Shown here piece by piece: positions 34,259-42,827 of a stretch of DNA of 64,000 nucleotides (its first letter is position 1; each line of letters opens with the position of its first letter). Origin of the DNA: Halolamina salifodinae. Lineage in GTDB: Archaea > Halobacteriota > Halobacteria > Halobacteriales > Haloferacaceae. Made by a program: the position numbers and the translations under genes. The stretch spans positions 372,001 through 436,000 of the forward strand of contig NZ_JAGGLC010000003.1 of the NCBI RefSeq assembly GCF_017874235.1, read 5' to 3'. The notes beneath the pieces are model-generated. The model was not told where the DNA came from. It did no database searches and worked only from the letters and a program-made list of their open reading frames with translations.

Positions 34259-35340
34259 GCGGGATGAAGCTACTGGACCTCACACTCCGTGAGGGCGAAC
34301 AGCGACCCGGCGTCGAGTACACCGTCGACGAGAAAGTCACGGCGGCCCGCGAACTCGACGAACTGGGGGCTGACTTCCTCCAGATCGGCTTCCCGGTCGC
34401 TGGTGAGCGCACTCGGCGAGTCTGTGAGCGCCTCGACATCGACGCCGACATCACCGGCCTCGCCAGAGCCATCCCGAGCGACGTGGAGGCCGCACTCGAC
34501 GCCGGCGTCGACGTGGTGGACCTGTTCGCGCCGACCAGCGACCAGCAGCTCGACGCCGTCCTCGGCGCCTCCCGGGCGTCGATGGTCGAGTCAGTGCGGG
34601 AGGCCGCCAACATCGCCCGCAAGGGCGGTGCAGACGTGCAGTTCACCGCGATGGACGGCTTCCGCACCGATCCGGCCCACCTCGACGACCTGTTCGGCGC
34701 CGTCGACGCCGACTGGTACACTGTTGCGGACACTGTCGGCTCTCGAACGCCGGCAGGTGTCGAGCAGTTCCTCACTGGCCTCGACACGGACCTCGGCGAT
34801 GTCGGGGTACACTTTCACAAAGATCTCGGCGTTGGCACCGCGAACGCGCTGGCGGCAGGCCGCGCGGGCGCCCGGAAAGTCGACGTCTCCATCGGCGGCA
34901 TCGGCGAGCGCGCCGGCAACACCCCGACCGAGGAGTTCGTCGCGGCCGCCGCAGTCGGCGAGGAACCGATTGACCTCGCGGCCGACGAGGCGTCGCTGCT
35001 CCCCGTTGCCAGGCGCGTGCTGGACGCGCTGGGTGAGGACGTGGAGCCCACGAAGCCGCTGATCGGCGAGGCGGTGTTCTCTCACGAGTCCGGCCTCCAC
35101 ACGGCGGCGATGCTCGAGGAGCCATCGACGTTCGAGCCGTTCGATCCCGCACGGTTCGGCGGCGAGCGCCGACTCCTGTTCGGCGCCAGCACCGGCACGG
35201 GCGCGGCACGGAAACTCATCGAACGTGCCGGCCGGGAGCCAACGGACGCGCGGGTCGAAGCGCTGCTCTCGAACCTCGCGGACCTCGAGGAGGAGGTCGG
35301 CGTCGACGCGGCCGTCGAGATGGCTGAAAACATCGACTGA
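34255..35340 (+). CDS. DRE-TIM metallolyase of the LeuA/homocitrate synthase/HMGL family
   Basis: A 361-residue TIM-barrel enzyme. The metal and catalytic start LLDLTLREGEQRPGV corresponds to D-x-T-L-R-(D/E)-G-E-Q, and the second metal site is the HFHKDLG segment (H-x-H). The linker HESGLHTAAMLEEPSTFEPFDPARFGG resembles NifV, CimA and LeuA rather than HMG-CoA lyase. There is no LeuA C-terminal regulatory domain. In this operon it likely makes or breaks a C-C bond with acetyl-CoA and a 2-oxoacid or hydroxyacyl-CoA (inference). It overlaps the CoA transferase by four bases. Confidence 0.88.
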   Translation: MSGMKLLDLTLREGEQRPGVEYTVDEKVTAARELDELGADFLQIGFPVAGERTRRVCERLDIDADITGLARAIPSDVEAALDAGVDVVDLFAPTSDQQLDAVLGASRASMVESVREAANIARKGGADVQFTAMDGFRTDPAHLDDLFGAVDADWYTVADTVGSRTPAGVEQFLTGLDTDLGDVGVHFHKDLGVGTANALAAGRAGARKVDVSIGGIGERAGNTPTEEFVAAAAVGEEPIDLAADEASLLPVARRVLDALGEDVEPTKPLIGEAVFSHESGLHTAAMLEEPSTFEPFDPARFGGERRLLFGASTGTGAARKLIERAGREPTDARVEALLSNLADLEEEVGVDAAVEMAENID

Positions 35341-35362
35341 GAGCGCCACGCCATCGACCGGA

Positions 35363-35371
35363 GCTTTTTGC
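35363..35371 (+). promoter_or_regulatory. TATA box of the acetamidase gene
   Basis: GCTTTTTGC lies 24-32 bases before the GTG at 35395, the spacing expected for a leaderless haloarchaeal transcript. It suggests separate transcription of the last gene of the region. Confidence 0.5.
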
Positions 35372-35394
35372 GCCCGCCAACCCACCACACGCCC

Positions 35395-36327
35395 GTGACC
35401 CGAGAGACCATCAGCGACGACACCCACGGCGTCGTCTACGAGTTCGCCCCCGAGATGGAGGCCGTCCGGACCGTCGAACCCGGCACGAGCCTCACGTTCG
35501 AGACCCGGGACAGCCTCGACGGCGTCATCCAGGAGGAAGACGACCTGCTCGACGAAATCCCCGACGAGGTCAACGCCGCCACGGGCCCGGTCGCTGTCGA
35601 GGGCGCCGAACCCGGCGACGTGCTGAGAGTCGAGATCGAGAACGTGCGCCTCGCGGAGGACCGCGGCCGGGTCGTCACCACGCCGGGGTTCGGCCTGCTG
35701 CAGGAGGGCCCGGAGATCGAGGCACCGTTCACCCGTATCACGCCGGTCGAACCCGGCGAGAACTACGACGACGGCCGGCCACGGATCCGGTTTGCCGAGC
35801 GCTCGATCCCCGCGGACCCCTGTATCGGCACCATCGGCGTCGCACCCGCAGAGGACGCCTACTCGACGCTCGTCCCGCACGACCACGGCGGCAACCTCGA
35901 CACCAACGACGTGACGACGGGGTCGACGCTCTACCTCCCGGTCTATCAGCCCGGTGGGATGCTCGCGATGGGCGACTCGAAGGCCGTGATGGCCGACGGC
36001 GAGATGTGCGGCACGGGCGCCGAAATCGCGACCGACGTCGACGTGACCCTTGACCTCATCGAGGATCCGGAGTTCCCGCTGGTGCGACCGCTGATCGACA
36101 CGGGAGATCACTGGAAAACCGTCGCCAGCGCCGAGACGATGGAGGAGGCCGCACGGCTGGCCCACCGGGACGCGGTCGACCTGCTCGTCGCCGAGCACGG
36201 GTTCGACCGGACCGAGTCCCACACGTTCGGCAGCCTCGTCGGCGGCCTCGAGATCTCGCAGGTCGTCGACCCGCTGGTGACCGTGCGGAACGCGATCCCG
36301 ACAGAACACGTCTCCTCGCCGTTCTGA
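35395..36327 (+). CDS. Acetamidase/formamidase family protein
   Basis: A 310-residue protein of the FmdA/AmdA family with a GTG start. Conserved pieces are VPHDHGGNLDTNDVTTGSTLYLPVY, GGMLAMGDSKAVMADGEMCGTGAE and LEISQVVDP. These zinc-dependent amidases hydrolyse short amides. It follows the transporter/CoA-transferase operon by 54 bases and has its own TATA-like element. An amide-containing substrate for the pathway is possible but unproven. Confidence 0.9.
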   Translation: MTRETISDDTHGVVYEFAPEMEAVRTVEPGTSLTFETRDSLDGVIQEEDDLLDEIPDEVNAATGPVAVEGAEPGDVLRVEIENVRLAEDRGRVVTTPGFGLLQEGPEIEAPFTRITPVEPGENYDDGRPRIRFAERSIPADPCIGTIGVAPAEDAYSTLVPHDHGGNLDTNDVTTGSTLYLPVYQPGGMLAMGDSKAVMADGEMCGTGAEIATDVDVTLDLIEDPEFPLVRPLIDTGDHWKTVASAETMEEAARLAHRDAVDLLVAEHGFDRTESHTFGSLVGGLEISQVVDPLVTVRNAIPTEHVSSPF

Positions 36328-36344
36328 GCCGCTAGCGAGGGTAT

Positions 36345-37265
36345 CTACTTCCCGAGCAGTTCCAGCAGCAACGCTTGCTCGGTCGGCATACGGTTGCCCG
36401 CCTGCTGCCAGACGACCGACTGCTCACCCTCCAGCGCGGCGTCGGACAGTTCCTCGCCGCGGTTGGCCGGCAGGCAGTGCATGAGTTTCGCGCCGGAGAG
36501 CAGCGCCTTGTCCACCTGGAACCCCTCGAACGCGGGCAGTTTCTCCTCGCGGCTCTCCGTCTCACCCATGCTCATCCATACGTCGGTGTAGACGGCGTCG
36601 GCGCCGTCGACGGCCGCCTCGGGGTCGTCGAACAGCGTGGGCTCGCCCCCCGCAGCGCGGGCCGCCACGATTGCGTCGTCGCCGACGCCGTAGCCCGGCG
36701 GCGTCGCCACGCGCAGGTCCACGCCCGCGAGCGCACAGCCGACTACGAGCGAGCGCGCGACGTTGTTACCGTCGCCGACCCAGGTGATGGTCATCTCGTC
36801 GAGCGCGTCGCCGCGCTCGGCGGCGAGCTCCTGCAGCGTCAGCAGATCGGCGAGCGTCTGGCAGGGGTGGGCCTGTTCAGTCAGCGCGTTCACGACCGGC
36901 ACGTCGGCGTACTCGGCGAACGCCGCGAGGTCGTCGTGGCTGTTGAGGCGCGCGACCACGGCGTCGACGTACTGTGAGAGCGCGCGGGCGGTGTCCTTGA
37001 TCGGCTCGCCGCTACCGAGGTGGATGTCGTCCTGCCCGAGGAAGCTGGGGTGGCCGCCCAACTCGGTGACGCCGGCCTCGAAGGAGGTCCGGGTGCGCGT
37101 CGAGGGCTTCTCGAACACCATCGCCACGGTCCGGTCGTCCAGCCGTGCCGTCTCCTCGCCGGCCTTGATCGCGGCTGCGCGGTCGAGCAGGTCTCGGAGC
37201 GCCGCCGGCGATAGCTGGTCGATTGTGAGCAGGTCCGTCGGGAACGTGGTAGTGGTGTCGTGCAT
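36345..37265 (-). CDS. argF: Ornithine carbamoyltransferase
   Basis: A 306-residue enzyme. The carbamoyl-phosphate site STRTRTSFE is at 55-63, the ornithine-side motif is LMHCLPANRGEE near the C-terminus, and the HPCQTLADL segment is present. It makes citrulline from ornithine. It is the last gene of a leftward arginine cluster, 13 bases after argE. Catabolic use is possible in haloarchaea, but the context is biosynthetic. Confidence 0.96.
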   Translation of the reverse strand: MHDTTTTFPTDLLTIDQLSPAALRDLLDRAAAIKAGEETARLDDRTVAMVFEKPSTRTRTSFEAGVTELGGHPSFLGQDDIHLGSGEPIKDTARALSQYVDAVVARLNSHDDLAAFAEYADVPVVNALTEQAHPCQTLADLLTLQELAAERGDALDEMTITWVGDGNNVARSLVVGCALAGVDLRVATPPGYGVGDDAIVAARAAGGEPTLFDDPEAAVDGADAVYTDVWMSMGETESREEKLPAFEGFQVDKALLSGAKLMHCLPANRGEELSDAALEGEQSVVWQQAGNRMPTEQALLLELLGK

Positions 37266-37278
37266 CGGTCTGAGTGAG

Positions 37279-38385
37279 TTAGTCGCGTAGCTGTTCGCAG
37301 GCCGTCGTCAGCACCGCGACCGCGCGGTCGAACGCCGCGAGCGGGAGGCGCTCGTCAGGTGCATGATCGAGGCTGGCGTCACCGGGGCCGTAGGTGGCCA
37401 CCGGCACGTCCCAGCCAGCCGCATAGAGGTTCGCGTCGGCGGTTCCGGTCTTGTGGAGGTGCGTCGGCTCCCCGCCAGCGTCGCGGATTCCCTTCCGCAG
37501 CGCAGCCGGGACTGACCCACGGGGCGAGGAGACCTGCGGCGGGATCGACTGGCCCCACTCGATTTCGCCCGCCTCCAGACTGTCCTCGACGAGCACACGA
37601 ACCGAATCGGGCGTCTCACTGGGCGGCACGCGAAAGCGCGTCGCCATCGACGCCACGACCGCCGTGCCGTCGTCTGTGGGGCCGGCCTCCATGCCCGTCG
37701 CCCGGGGAGTGATCGTGTCGAAGCCGCCGGCTTCCTTCCCCTCGTTTTCCGCCGCCACCGCCGCGCGAACGCGCTCCCACCACGCGGTCGCGTGGTTGAT
37801 GGCGTTCGCGTCGGGGCGGGCGCCGTGGCCTGCCGGCGTCGTAACCGTGTAGTCGCCGCCGACGATGCCGCGGTAGCCGAGCGTGATCGCGTCCCAGCCG
37901 GAGGGTTCGCCGTTGATCACGGCTTCGGGGGCCTCGCGGTCCTCGAGCAGATGGCGCGCGCCGCGGGAGTCGGTCTCCTCGCCGACGACGCCGACGAACG
38001 AGGCGCCGGTATCGACGGCCGCGACGGCCATCGCCGCCAGCGGACCGGTAGCGTCGACGCTCCCGCGACCCCAGAGCACGGGTCCTTCGGCGGCTAATTC
38101 GGGGTCACCGTCCTCGATACGGGCGGGAATCTCGCCGGGGACCGTGTCGATGTGGGAGGTCAGCAGCACTGAGTCGTCGCCGGGCGCACGGACGTTGCCG
38201 GCGTCGTCGATCCACGCCTCGCGGCCCTGTGCCTCGAAAAACGACGCGAGGTGAGCCGTGGCTTTGTCCTCTTTCCCGGAAGGCGAGGGGATCGAGACGA
38301 GATCCGCGAGTAACTGACGGCCGGGGGTGTCGAACACACCCTCCGCGCCCGGAATCTCGTCGGCAGGGACTGTTGCGATAGTCAC
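37279..38385 (-). CDS. argE: [Carrier protein]-ornithine (lysine) hydrolase
   Basis: A 368-residue M20-family hydrolase of the LysK/ArgE type, starting at GTG. Metal-binding segments are [24 protein letters not shown] and [12 protein letters not shown]. It releases ornithine (or lysine) from the ArgW/LysW carrier. Its GTG overlaps the argD stop by four bases. Members of this family can serve both arginine and lysine pathways; haloarchaea usually make lysine by the diaminopimelate route, which favours the arginine role. Confidence 0.92.
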   Translation of the reverse strand: MTIATVPADEIPGAEGVFDTPGRQLLADLVSIPSPSGKEDKATAHLASFFEAQGREAWIDDAGNVRAPGDDSVLLTSHIDTVPGEIPARIEDGDPELAAEGPVLWGRGSVDATGPLAAMAVAAVDTGASFVGVVGEETDSRGARHLLEDREAPEAVINGEPSGWDAITLGYRGIVGGDYTVTTPAGHGARPDANAINHATAWWERVRAAVAAENEGKEAGGFDTITPRATGMEAGPTDDGTAVVASMATRFRVPPSETPDSVRVLVEDSLEAGEIEWGQSIPPQVSSPRGSVPAALRKGIRDAGGEPTHLHKTGTADANLYAAGWDVPVATYGPGDASLDHAPDERLPLAAFDRAVAVLTTACEQLRD

Positions 38386-39524
38386 GAGAGCACCTCCACC
38401 AGACTGTCGACGACGCTGTCGGCGTCGGCCTCGTCGATGGTGAGTGGCGGGAGCAGGCGCACCACCGAGCGCCCGGCGGGGAGCGCGAGCACCTGCTCCT
38501 CGATGGCCAGGTCGCGCAGCACGCGCATCGAGCCACGCTTGACCTCGATCCCGACCATCAGCCCCTGCCCGCGCACCTCGCGGACCGGGAGGTCGTGGCC
38601 ATCGACGGCCGCACGGAGTGCCGAACGGAGGTACTCCCCGACCGCGGCGGCGTTCTGGGGCACGTCCTCGGCCTGTAGCTGGGTCAGCGTCGCGCTCGCG
38701 GCAGCGGCGACGACGGGGTTGCCGGCGAACGTCGAGCCGTGGTTCCCGGCATCCTCGGCGATCCAGTCCGCACAGAGCGTTACGCCGAGCGGGAGGCCCG
38801 AGGCGACGCCTTTTGCGGCCGTGAGAATGTCCGGAACCACGCCAGCCGACTGGCAGGCCCACATCGTCCCCGTACGGCCGAGGCCGGTCTGGATCTCGTC
38901 GAGGACGAGCGCCGCGCCCGCATCCGCAGTCGCCTCGCGAGCGGTCTGGAGGTACGCGTCGCCAGCGGGGTGGACGCCACCCTCGCCCTGAATCGGTTCG
39001 AGGAAGACGGCCGCCGTCTCGTCGTCGACGGCCTCCTTGAGGGCTTCCTCGTTGCCGTACGGGACGAACTCCACGCCGCCCGGGAGCGGCCCGAACGGGT
39101 CGCGGTAGTCGTCCTTCCAGGTCAGCGAGAGCGACCCCAGCGTACGGCCGTGGAAGGCGCGCTTGGCGGCGACGACTTTCTCGCGGCCGGTCGCCGAGCG
39201 CGCGAACTTCAGCGCAGCCTCGTTGGCCTCGGTGCCGGAGTTACAGAGCCAGACTTTCGAGAGGTCGTCCGGCGCGACTTCGGCCAGCTGCTCCTGCAGG
39301 GCCGTGCGGGCGGCGACGGGGTAGGAGCCCTGCACGTAGAGCAGGTCTTCGGCCTGCTCGCTGATCGCGTCGACGACCGCCGGCGGCGAGTGCCCCAGCG
39401 GCGTGCAGGCGTAGGAGGCACCGAAATCGAGGTACTCGGTGCCGTCGTCGGCGGTGAGGATGGCACCGGATCCGGACTCGATGGTGATCGGCTTCTCGGA
39501 GAAGACGAACCCCTCGCCGGTCAT
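38382..39524 (-). CDS. argD: Acetylornithine/LysW-aminotransferase
   Basis: A 380-residue class III aminotransferase. The PLP site is ILTAAKGVASGLPLG with the Schiff-base lysine in AAKG; NSGTEANEAALKFAR and EPIQGEGGVHPA are the phosphate and substrate loops. It transfers an amino group to the carrier-bound glutamate semialdehyde. Both its ends overlap neighbouring genes by four bases. Confidence 0.95.
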   Translation of the reverse strand: MTGEGFVFSEKPITIESGSGAILTADDGTEYLDFGASYACTPLGHSPPAVVDAISEQAEDLLYVQGSYPVAARTALQEQLAEVAPDDLSKVWLCNSGTEANEAALKFARSATGREKVVAAKRAFHGRTLGSLSLTWKDDYRDPFGPLPGGVEFVPYGNEEALKEAVDDETAAVFLEPIQGEGGVHPAGDAYLQTAREATADAGAALVLDEIQTGLGRTGTMWACQSAGVVPDILTAAKGVASGLPLGVTLCADWIAEDAGNHGSTFAGNPVVAAAASATLTQLQAEDVPQNAAAVGEYLRSALRAAVDGHDLPVREVRGQGLMVGIEVKRGSMRVLRDLAIEEQVLALPAGRSVVRLLPPLTIDEADADSVVDSLVEVLS

Positions 39525-40396
39525 GCTTCACCCCCGATCTCGGCCACAGCGTCCTTTGCGATCCACGTCCCGTGGCCCTCCAGCGCCGCGAGTAGCGGCT
39601 TGCGGAGCGTGGCGTCGGAGACGATGACGCCCGCGGCGCCGCCGGTGAGTGCCTCCTTCGCGGCGTGGACCTTGCGGCTCATGAACCCCTCCGCGGCCGC
39701 TTCGAGCGCCTCGAACTCCGACGGCGTCGCGGCGGTGTCGATGAGCGTGTCCGGGTCGTCCGGATCCTCGTAGACGCCCGCCACATCGGTCAGGAGCACC
39801 AGTTCGGCGCCGAGTTCGGCGGCCAGCAGCGCGGCCACGCGGTCGGCGTCGGCGTTGGCGGCCGTGCCGTCGTCGGCCAGCATCGGCGGCGAGACGGTCG
39901 GGACGTAGCCGTCCGCGAGCAGGGAGGCCAGCAGGTCGACGTTGACCGACTCGGGCTTGCCTGCGTGGTCGCCGCGGCGGATCTTCTTCTTGCCGTCCTC
40001 CAGCACGCGAACCGCGGACTTGCGCGGCCCCGTAATCAGACCGCCGTCGATCCCAGAGAGGCCGACGGCGTTGACCCCGGCTGTGCGGAGGTCGGTGACG
40101 AGATCGGTGTTGAGTTTCCCCGGGAGCACCATCGAGAAGACCTCCATGGTCTCCTCGTCAGTGAAGCGCCCCGAGACGCCCGCGGGGGTCTCGACGTACT
40201 CAGGCTCCGTCCCCATCGCTTCCAGCGTGTCGTCGACGGCCGTGGATCCGCCGTGGACGACGACCACTTCGCGACCCGCGGCGGCGATGTGGGCCACGTC
40301 CTCGATCACGCCAGCCGGATCGACCGCGCGGGCGCCGCCGATCTTCACCACCACCGGGGGCTGGTCCGGGCCAACCGCGGCGTTGGACTCGCTCAT
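39521..40396 (-). CDS. argB: [Carrier protein]-glutamate kinase (acetylglutamate kinase family)
   Basis: A 291-residue amino-acid kinase. PPVVVKIGGARAVDP and VVVHGGSTAVDDTLEAMG are the nucleotide and substrate loops. It phosphorylates the carrier-bound glutamate. The Arg-insensitive LysZ/ArgB branch is likely because it sits beside argW and argX. It overlaps argC and argD by four bases each. Confidence 0.94.
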   Translation of the reverse strand: MSESNAAVGPDQPPVVVKIGGARAVDPAGVIEDVAHIAAAGREVVVVHGGSTAVDDTLEAMGTEPEYVETPAGVSGRFTDEETMEVFSMVLPGKLNTDLVTDLRTAGVNAVGLSGIDGGLITGPRKSAVRVLEDGKKKIRRGDHAGKPESVNVDLLASLLADGYVPTVSPPMLADDGTAANADADRVAALLAAELGAELVLLTDVAGVYEDPDDPDTLIDTAATPSEFEALEAAAEGFMSRKVHAAKEALTGGAAGVIVSDATLRKPLLAALEGHGTWIAKDAVAEIGGEA

Positions 40397-41439
40397 GGCG
40401 ATCCCACCGGGTGGAGCCCCGTCTGGTTCAGGCCGGCCGTCTCATCGAGGCCGAACGCGAGGTTTGCGCCGTGGACCGCCTGCCCCGCGGCGCCCTTCAT
40501 CACGTTGTCGATGGCCGCGAAGGCAACGACGCGGTCGCCGTCGGCCGCGAAGCCGACCTCCGCGAGGTTGGTTCCGGCGACGGATTTGGGCTCGGGGTAG
40601 CGATAGACGCCGCCCCCGCCCGCGACGAGGCGGACGAACGGTTCGTCCCCGTAGGCCTCGCGGTAGGCGCCCCAGAGGTCGGCCGTCTCGACGCCGCCCT
40701 CGGCGCCCGGGCCGGTCGGGAACGTGTGGCAGGTCGCGGCTGCGCCGCGGACCATATCCACCGCGTGGACCGTGAAGGAAAGCGAGAGACCGAAATGCTC
40801 CTCGATTTCGGCCTCGTGGCGGTGCCCCGTGGGCGCGTACGGGCGGACGACGCCCGAACGCTCCGGATGCGACGACGCCGCGCCGCCGCCGGCGCCGCCC
40901 TCCGAGGAGCCGACTTTGAGGTCCGCGACGACCTGATCGTCGGGGGCCAACATTCCGGCGTCGACCAGCGGTTTGAGCGCGAGCATCGTCGCCGTGGCGT
41001 TACAGCCGCCGGAGGCGACGATGTCGGCGTCTTCGAGCCCTTCGCGCCCCAGTTCGGGGAGCGCGTAGGTCGCCTGCGAGAGGAACTGCGGCGCGCTGTG
41101 GCCGTCGTACCACTGGTCGTACGCCGCTTCGCTGTCGAGGCGGAAGTCAGCCGAGAGGTCGATCAGTTTCCCCGCAGCGTCGAGATACTCCTCGACGTGC
41201 TCCATCGAGACGCCGTGGGGCGTCGCCGCGAACAGCGCGTCGACGCTCTCGAGCTCCGCTGGGTCGGAGAAGCGCAGATCCAGTTCGCGGAGGTTCGGGT
41301 GGACGTGGCCCACCGTGCGGTTCTCGTACTCGCGGGAGGTCGCCTGCACGACCTCGAACTCCGGATGGCTTATGAGCAGGCGGAGTAGCTCCCCGCCCGC
41401 GAAGCCGGAGGCGCCGACGACGCTCGCGGTGAGGGTCAC
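40393..41439 (-). CDS. argC: [Carrier protein]-glutamyl-phosphate reductase
   Basis: A 348-residue NADPH-dependent reductase. The Rossmann motif is VGASGFAGGELLRLL and the catalytic cysteine is in ASGGCNATATML. It reduces the phosphorylated carrier-bound glutamate to the semialdehyde. It overlaps argX and argB by four bases, consistent with one polycistronic mRNA. Confidence 0.95.
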   Translation of the reverse strand: MTLTASVVGASGFAGGELLRLLISHPEFEVVQATSREYENRTVGHVHPNLRELDLRFSDPAELESVDALFAATPHGVSMEHVEEYLDAAGKLIDLSADFRLDSEAAYDQWYDGHSAPQFLSQATYALPELGREGLEDADIVASGGCNATATMLALKPLVDAGMLAPDDQVVADLKVGSSEGGAGGGAASSHPERSGVVRPYAPTGHRHEAEIEEHFGLSLSFTVHAVDMVRGAAATCHTFPTGPGAEGGVETADLWGAYREAYGDEPFVRLVAGGGGVYRYPEPKSVAGTNLAEVGFAADGDRVVAFAAIDNVMKGAAGQAVHGANLAFGLDETAGLNQTGLHPVGSP

Positions 41440-42368
41440 TGTCCCACCTCTGCGGGTGCGGTGTCGGCATCGGCGTCGTCGGCATCGGTGTCGTCGGCCT
41501 CGGCGTCGTCGGCCGCCTCAGCAGCGACTTTCGCTTCCAGCCAATCGACCACTTTCGCCGCCACGTTGACGTCGACGGCGGCGTTGAGTGCTTTAAACTC
41601 GACCGTGTGGTTGACCTCGTGGACGGTGTAGCCACCATTCTCGAGTTCCATCAGGTCGACGCCGAGCAGGCCGCCGCCGACCGCGTCGCTGGCTTGCTTG
41701 GCGAGCTTTTCGACCTCGGGATCGAGGTCGAACGACGCCGTCTCGGCGCCCGTCGCGGCGTTGGTGAGCCAGTGGTCGGAGGTACGGCTCATCGCCGCGA
41801 TTGGCTCGCCGTCGACGGTCAGCACGCGCAGGTCGCGGCCGGGCTTCTGCACGAACTGCTGGACGTAGAAGACGCTGTGCTCGTAGTGGCCCAGCGTCTC
41901 CTTGTGTTCGAGCACGGCCTCGGCGGCCGAGCGCGACTCGAGTTTGGCCATCAGTCTGCCCCACGACCCCACCACCGGTTTCAGCACGCAGGGGTAGCCG
42001 AACGCCTCGATGGCGTCGAGCGCCGACTCCTTCGTGAACGCGACAGTGGTCTCCGGCGTCGGGATCCCCGCCTCCGCCAGCGCGAGGCTGGTCTCAACCT
42101 TGTCCGAGCACGTCTTCGCCGTCTCGGGGCTGTTGACGACCGGCACGTCGTAGTGAGCCATGAAGCGACTCGCGTACTTCGAGCGCGAGGTCGCCAGACA
42201 GCGGTCGAGCACCACGTCACAGTCGCCCAGCGGCTCCGGCGGCGCGTCGAGGCCGAACGTCGCCTTGCGCACGTCGACTTTGTGGACCTCGTGGCCGCGC
42301 TCGCGCAGCTCCGAGAGCAGGAGCTTCTCGTCCGGGCGGATGCGGGAGTAGAGCAGACCGACCTCCAT
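41436..42368 (-). CDS. argX: Glutamate-[carrier protein] ligase (ArgX/LysX family)
   Basis: A 310-residue ATP-grasp ligase starting at the ATG at 42368, whose A is shared with the argW stop; a GTG one codon upstream is the alternative. Landmarks are FGYPCVLKPVVGSWGRLMAKL and the metal-binding end GVDLMELENGGYTVHEVNHTVEFK. It joins glutamate to the C-terminal Glu of ArgW. The C-terminal tail is rich in Asp/Ala repeats (DDAEADDTDADDADAD), likely a halophilic surface extension. Confidence 0.94.
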   Translation of the reverse strand: MEVGLLYSRIRPDEKLLLSELRERGHEVHKVDVRKATFGLDAPPEPLGDCDVVLDRCLATSRSKYASRFMAHYDVPVVNSPETAKTCSDKVETSLALAEAGIPTPETTVAFTKESALDAIEAFGYPCVLKPVVGSWGRLMAKLESRSAAEAVLEHKETLGHYEHSVFYVQQFVQKPGRDLRVLTVDGEPIAAMSRTSDHWLTNAATGAETASFDLDPEVEKLAKQASDAVGGGLLGVDLMELENGGYTVHEVNHTVEFKALNAAVDVNVAAKVVDWLEAKVAAEAADDAEADDTDADDADADTAPAEVGQ

Positions 42369-42538
42369 CACTCCCCCCAGTCTTCCGCGAGGTCGGGCGC
42401 CTCCGCCAGTTCGGCGGGGTCGACGCCCACGACTTCGAGTTCTGTCCCACAGCCGCCACAGTCGACGATCTCGCCGACTTCGGCGTCGTCTGGCAGTGCA
42501 ACGGCCGCGCCGCAGGTCACGCAGTCAGCTTCTGTCAT
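42368..42538 (-). CDS. argW: Amino-group carrier protein ArgW/LysW
   Basis: A 56-residue protein. It has two zinc-binding pairs, C6-x2-C9 and C27-x2-C30, and ends in the diagnostic EDWGE, whose terminal glutamate carries the growing intermediate. It protects the amino group throughout arginine synthesis and delivers intermediates by electrostatics. It is the first gene of the argWXCBDEF operon, with a TATA box and an inverted repeat directly upstream. Confidence 0.95.
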   Translation of the reverse strand: MTEADCVTCGAAVALPDDAEVGEIVDCGGCGTELEVVGVDPAELAEAPDLAEDWGE

Positions 42539-42539
42539 C

Positions 42540-42575
42540 GTACTCCGAGGGAGGCGAGGGGAGTACTTTAATCCG
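42540..42575 (-). promoter_or_regulatory. argW promoter with putative operator
   Basis: Read leftward, GGATTAAAGT (42566-42575) is a TATA box about 27-35 bases before the argW ATG, giving a leaderless mRNA. Between it and the ATG lie perfect 7-base inverted arms GTACTCC (42540-42546) and GGAGTAC (42560-42566) with a 13-base spacer, one arm touching the TATA box. This placement suits a repressor that blocks initiation in response to arginine (inference). Confidence 0.55.
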
Positions 42576-42671
42576 TCTATTTATCTTATGGAAAATAAAC
42601 GCGTAAGCGTCGCTAGTCGGCGAATTCGGACGAATCGGTGCCGCGCGGGACCGGCCGCGACGGCGCGAAAT

Positions 42672-42827
42672 ATGTGGTGGCCCGGAGGGGCCGCGGCCGC
42701 GGTCGCCGAAGCAGCGACCGAGGCGGACGCGGCCGCCGCGGGAGCCGTCGCCGGACTCCCTGCGGCGTTGGCCGTGGCTGTCGCCGCCGGACTGGCGAAC
42801 TCGCTCCTGAAACGACCTCAGACATAG
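42672..42827 (+). CDS. Possible 51-residue Ala-rich membrane peptide
   Basis: An ATG frame at 42672 encodes MWWPGG followed by an Ala/Val-rich hydrophobic stretch (LPAALAVAVAAGLANSLL) and a basic end (KRPQT). It lies in the gap between argW and argH and overlaps the 3' end of argH by 10 bases. An in-frame ATG at 42588 is possible but gives a basic N-terminus unlike a haloarchaeal protein. Its high-GC composition makes chance possible. Confidence 0.35.
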   Translation: MWWPGGAAAAVAEAATEADAAAAGAVAGLPAALAVAVAAGLANSLLKRPQT

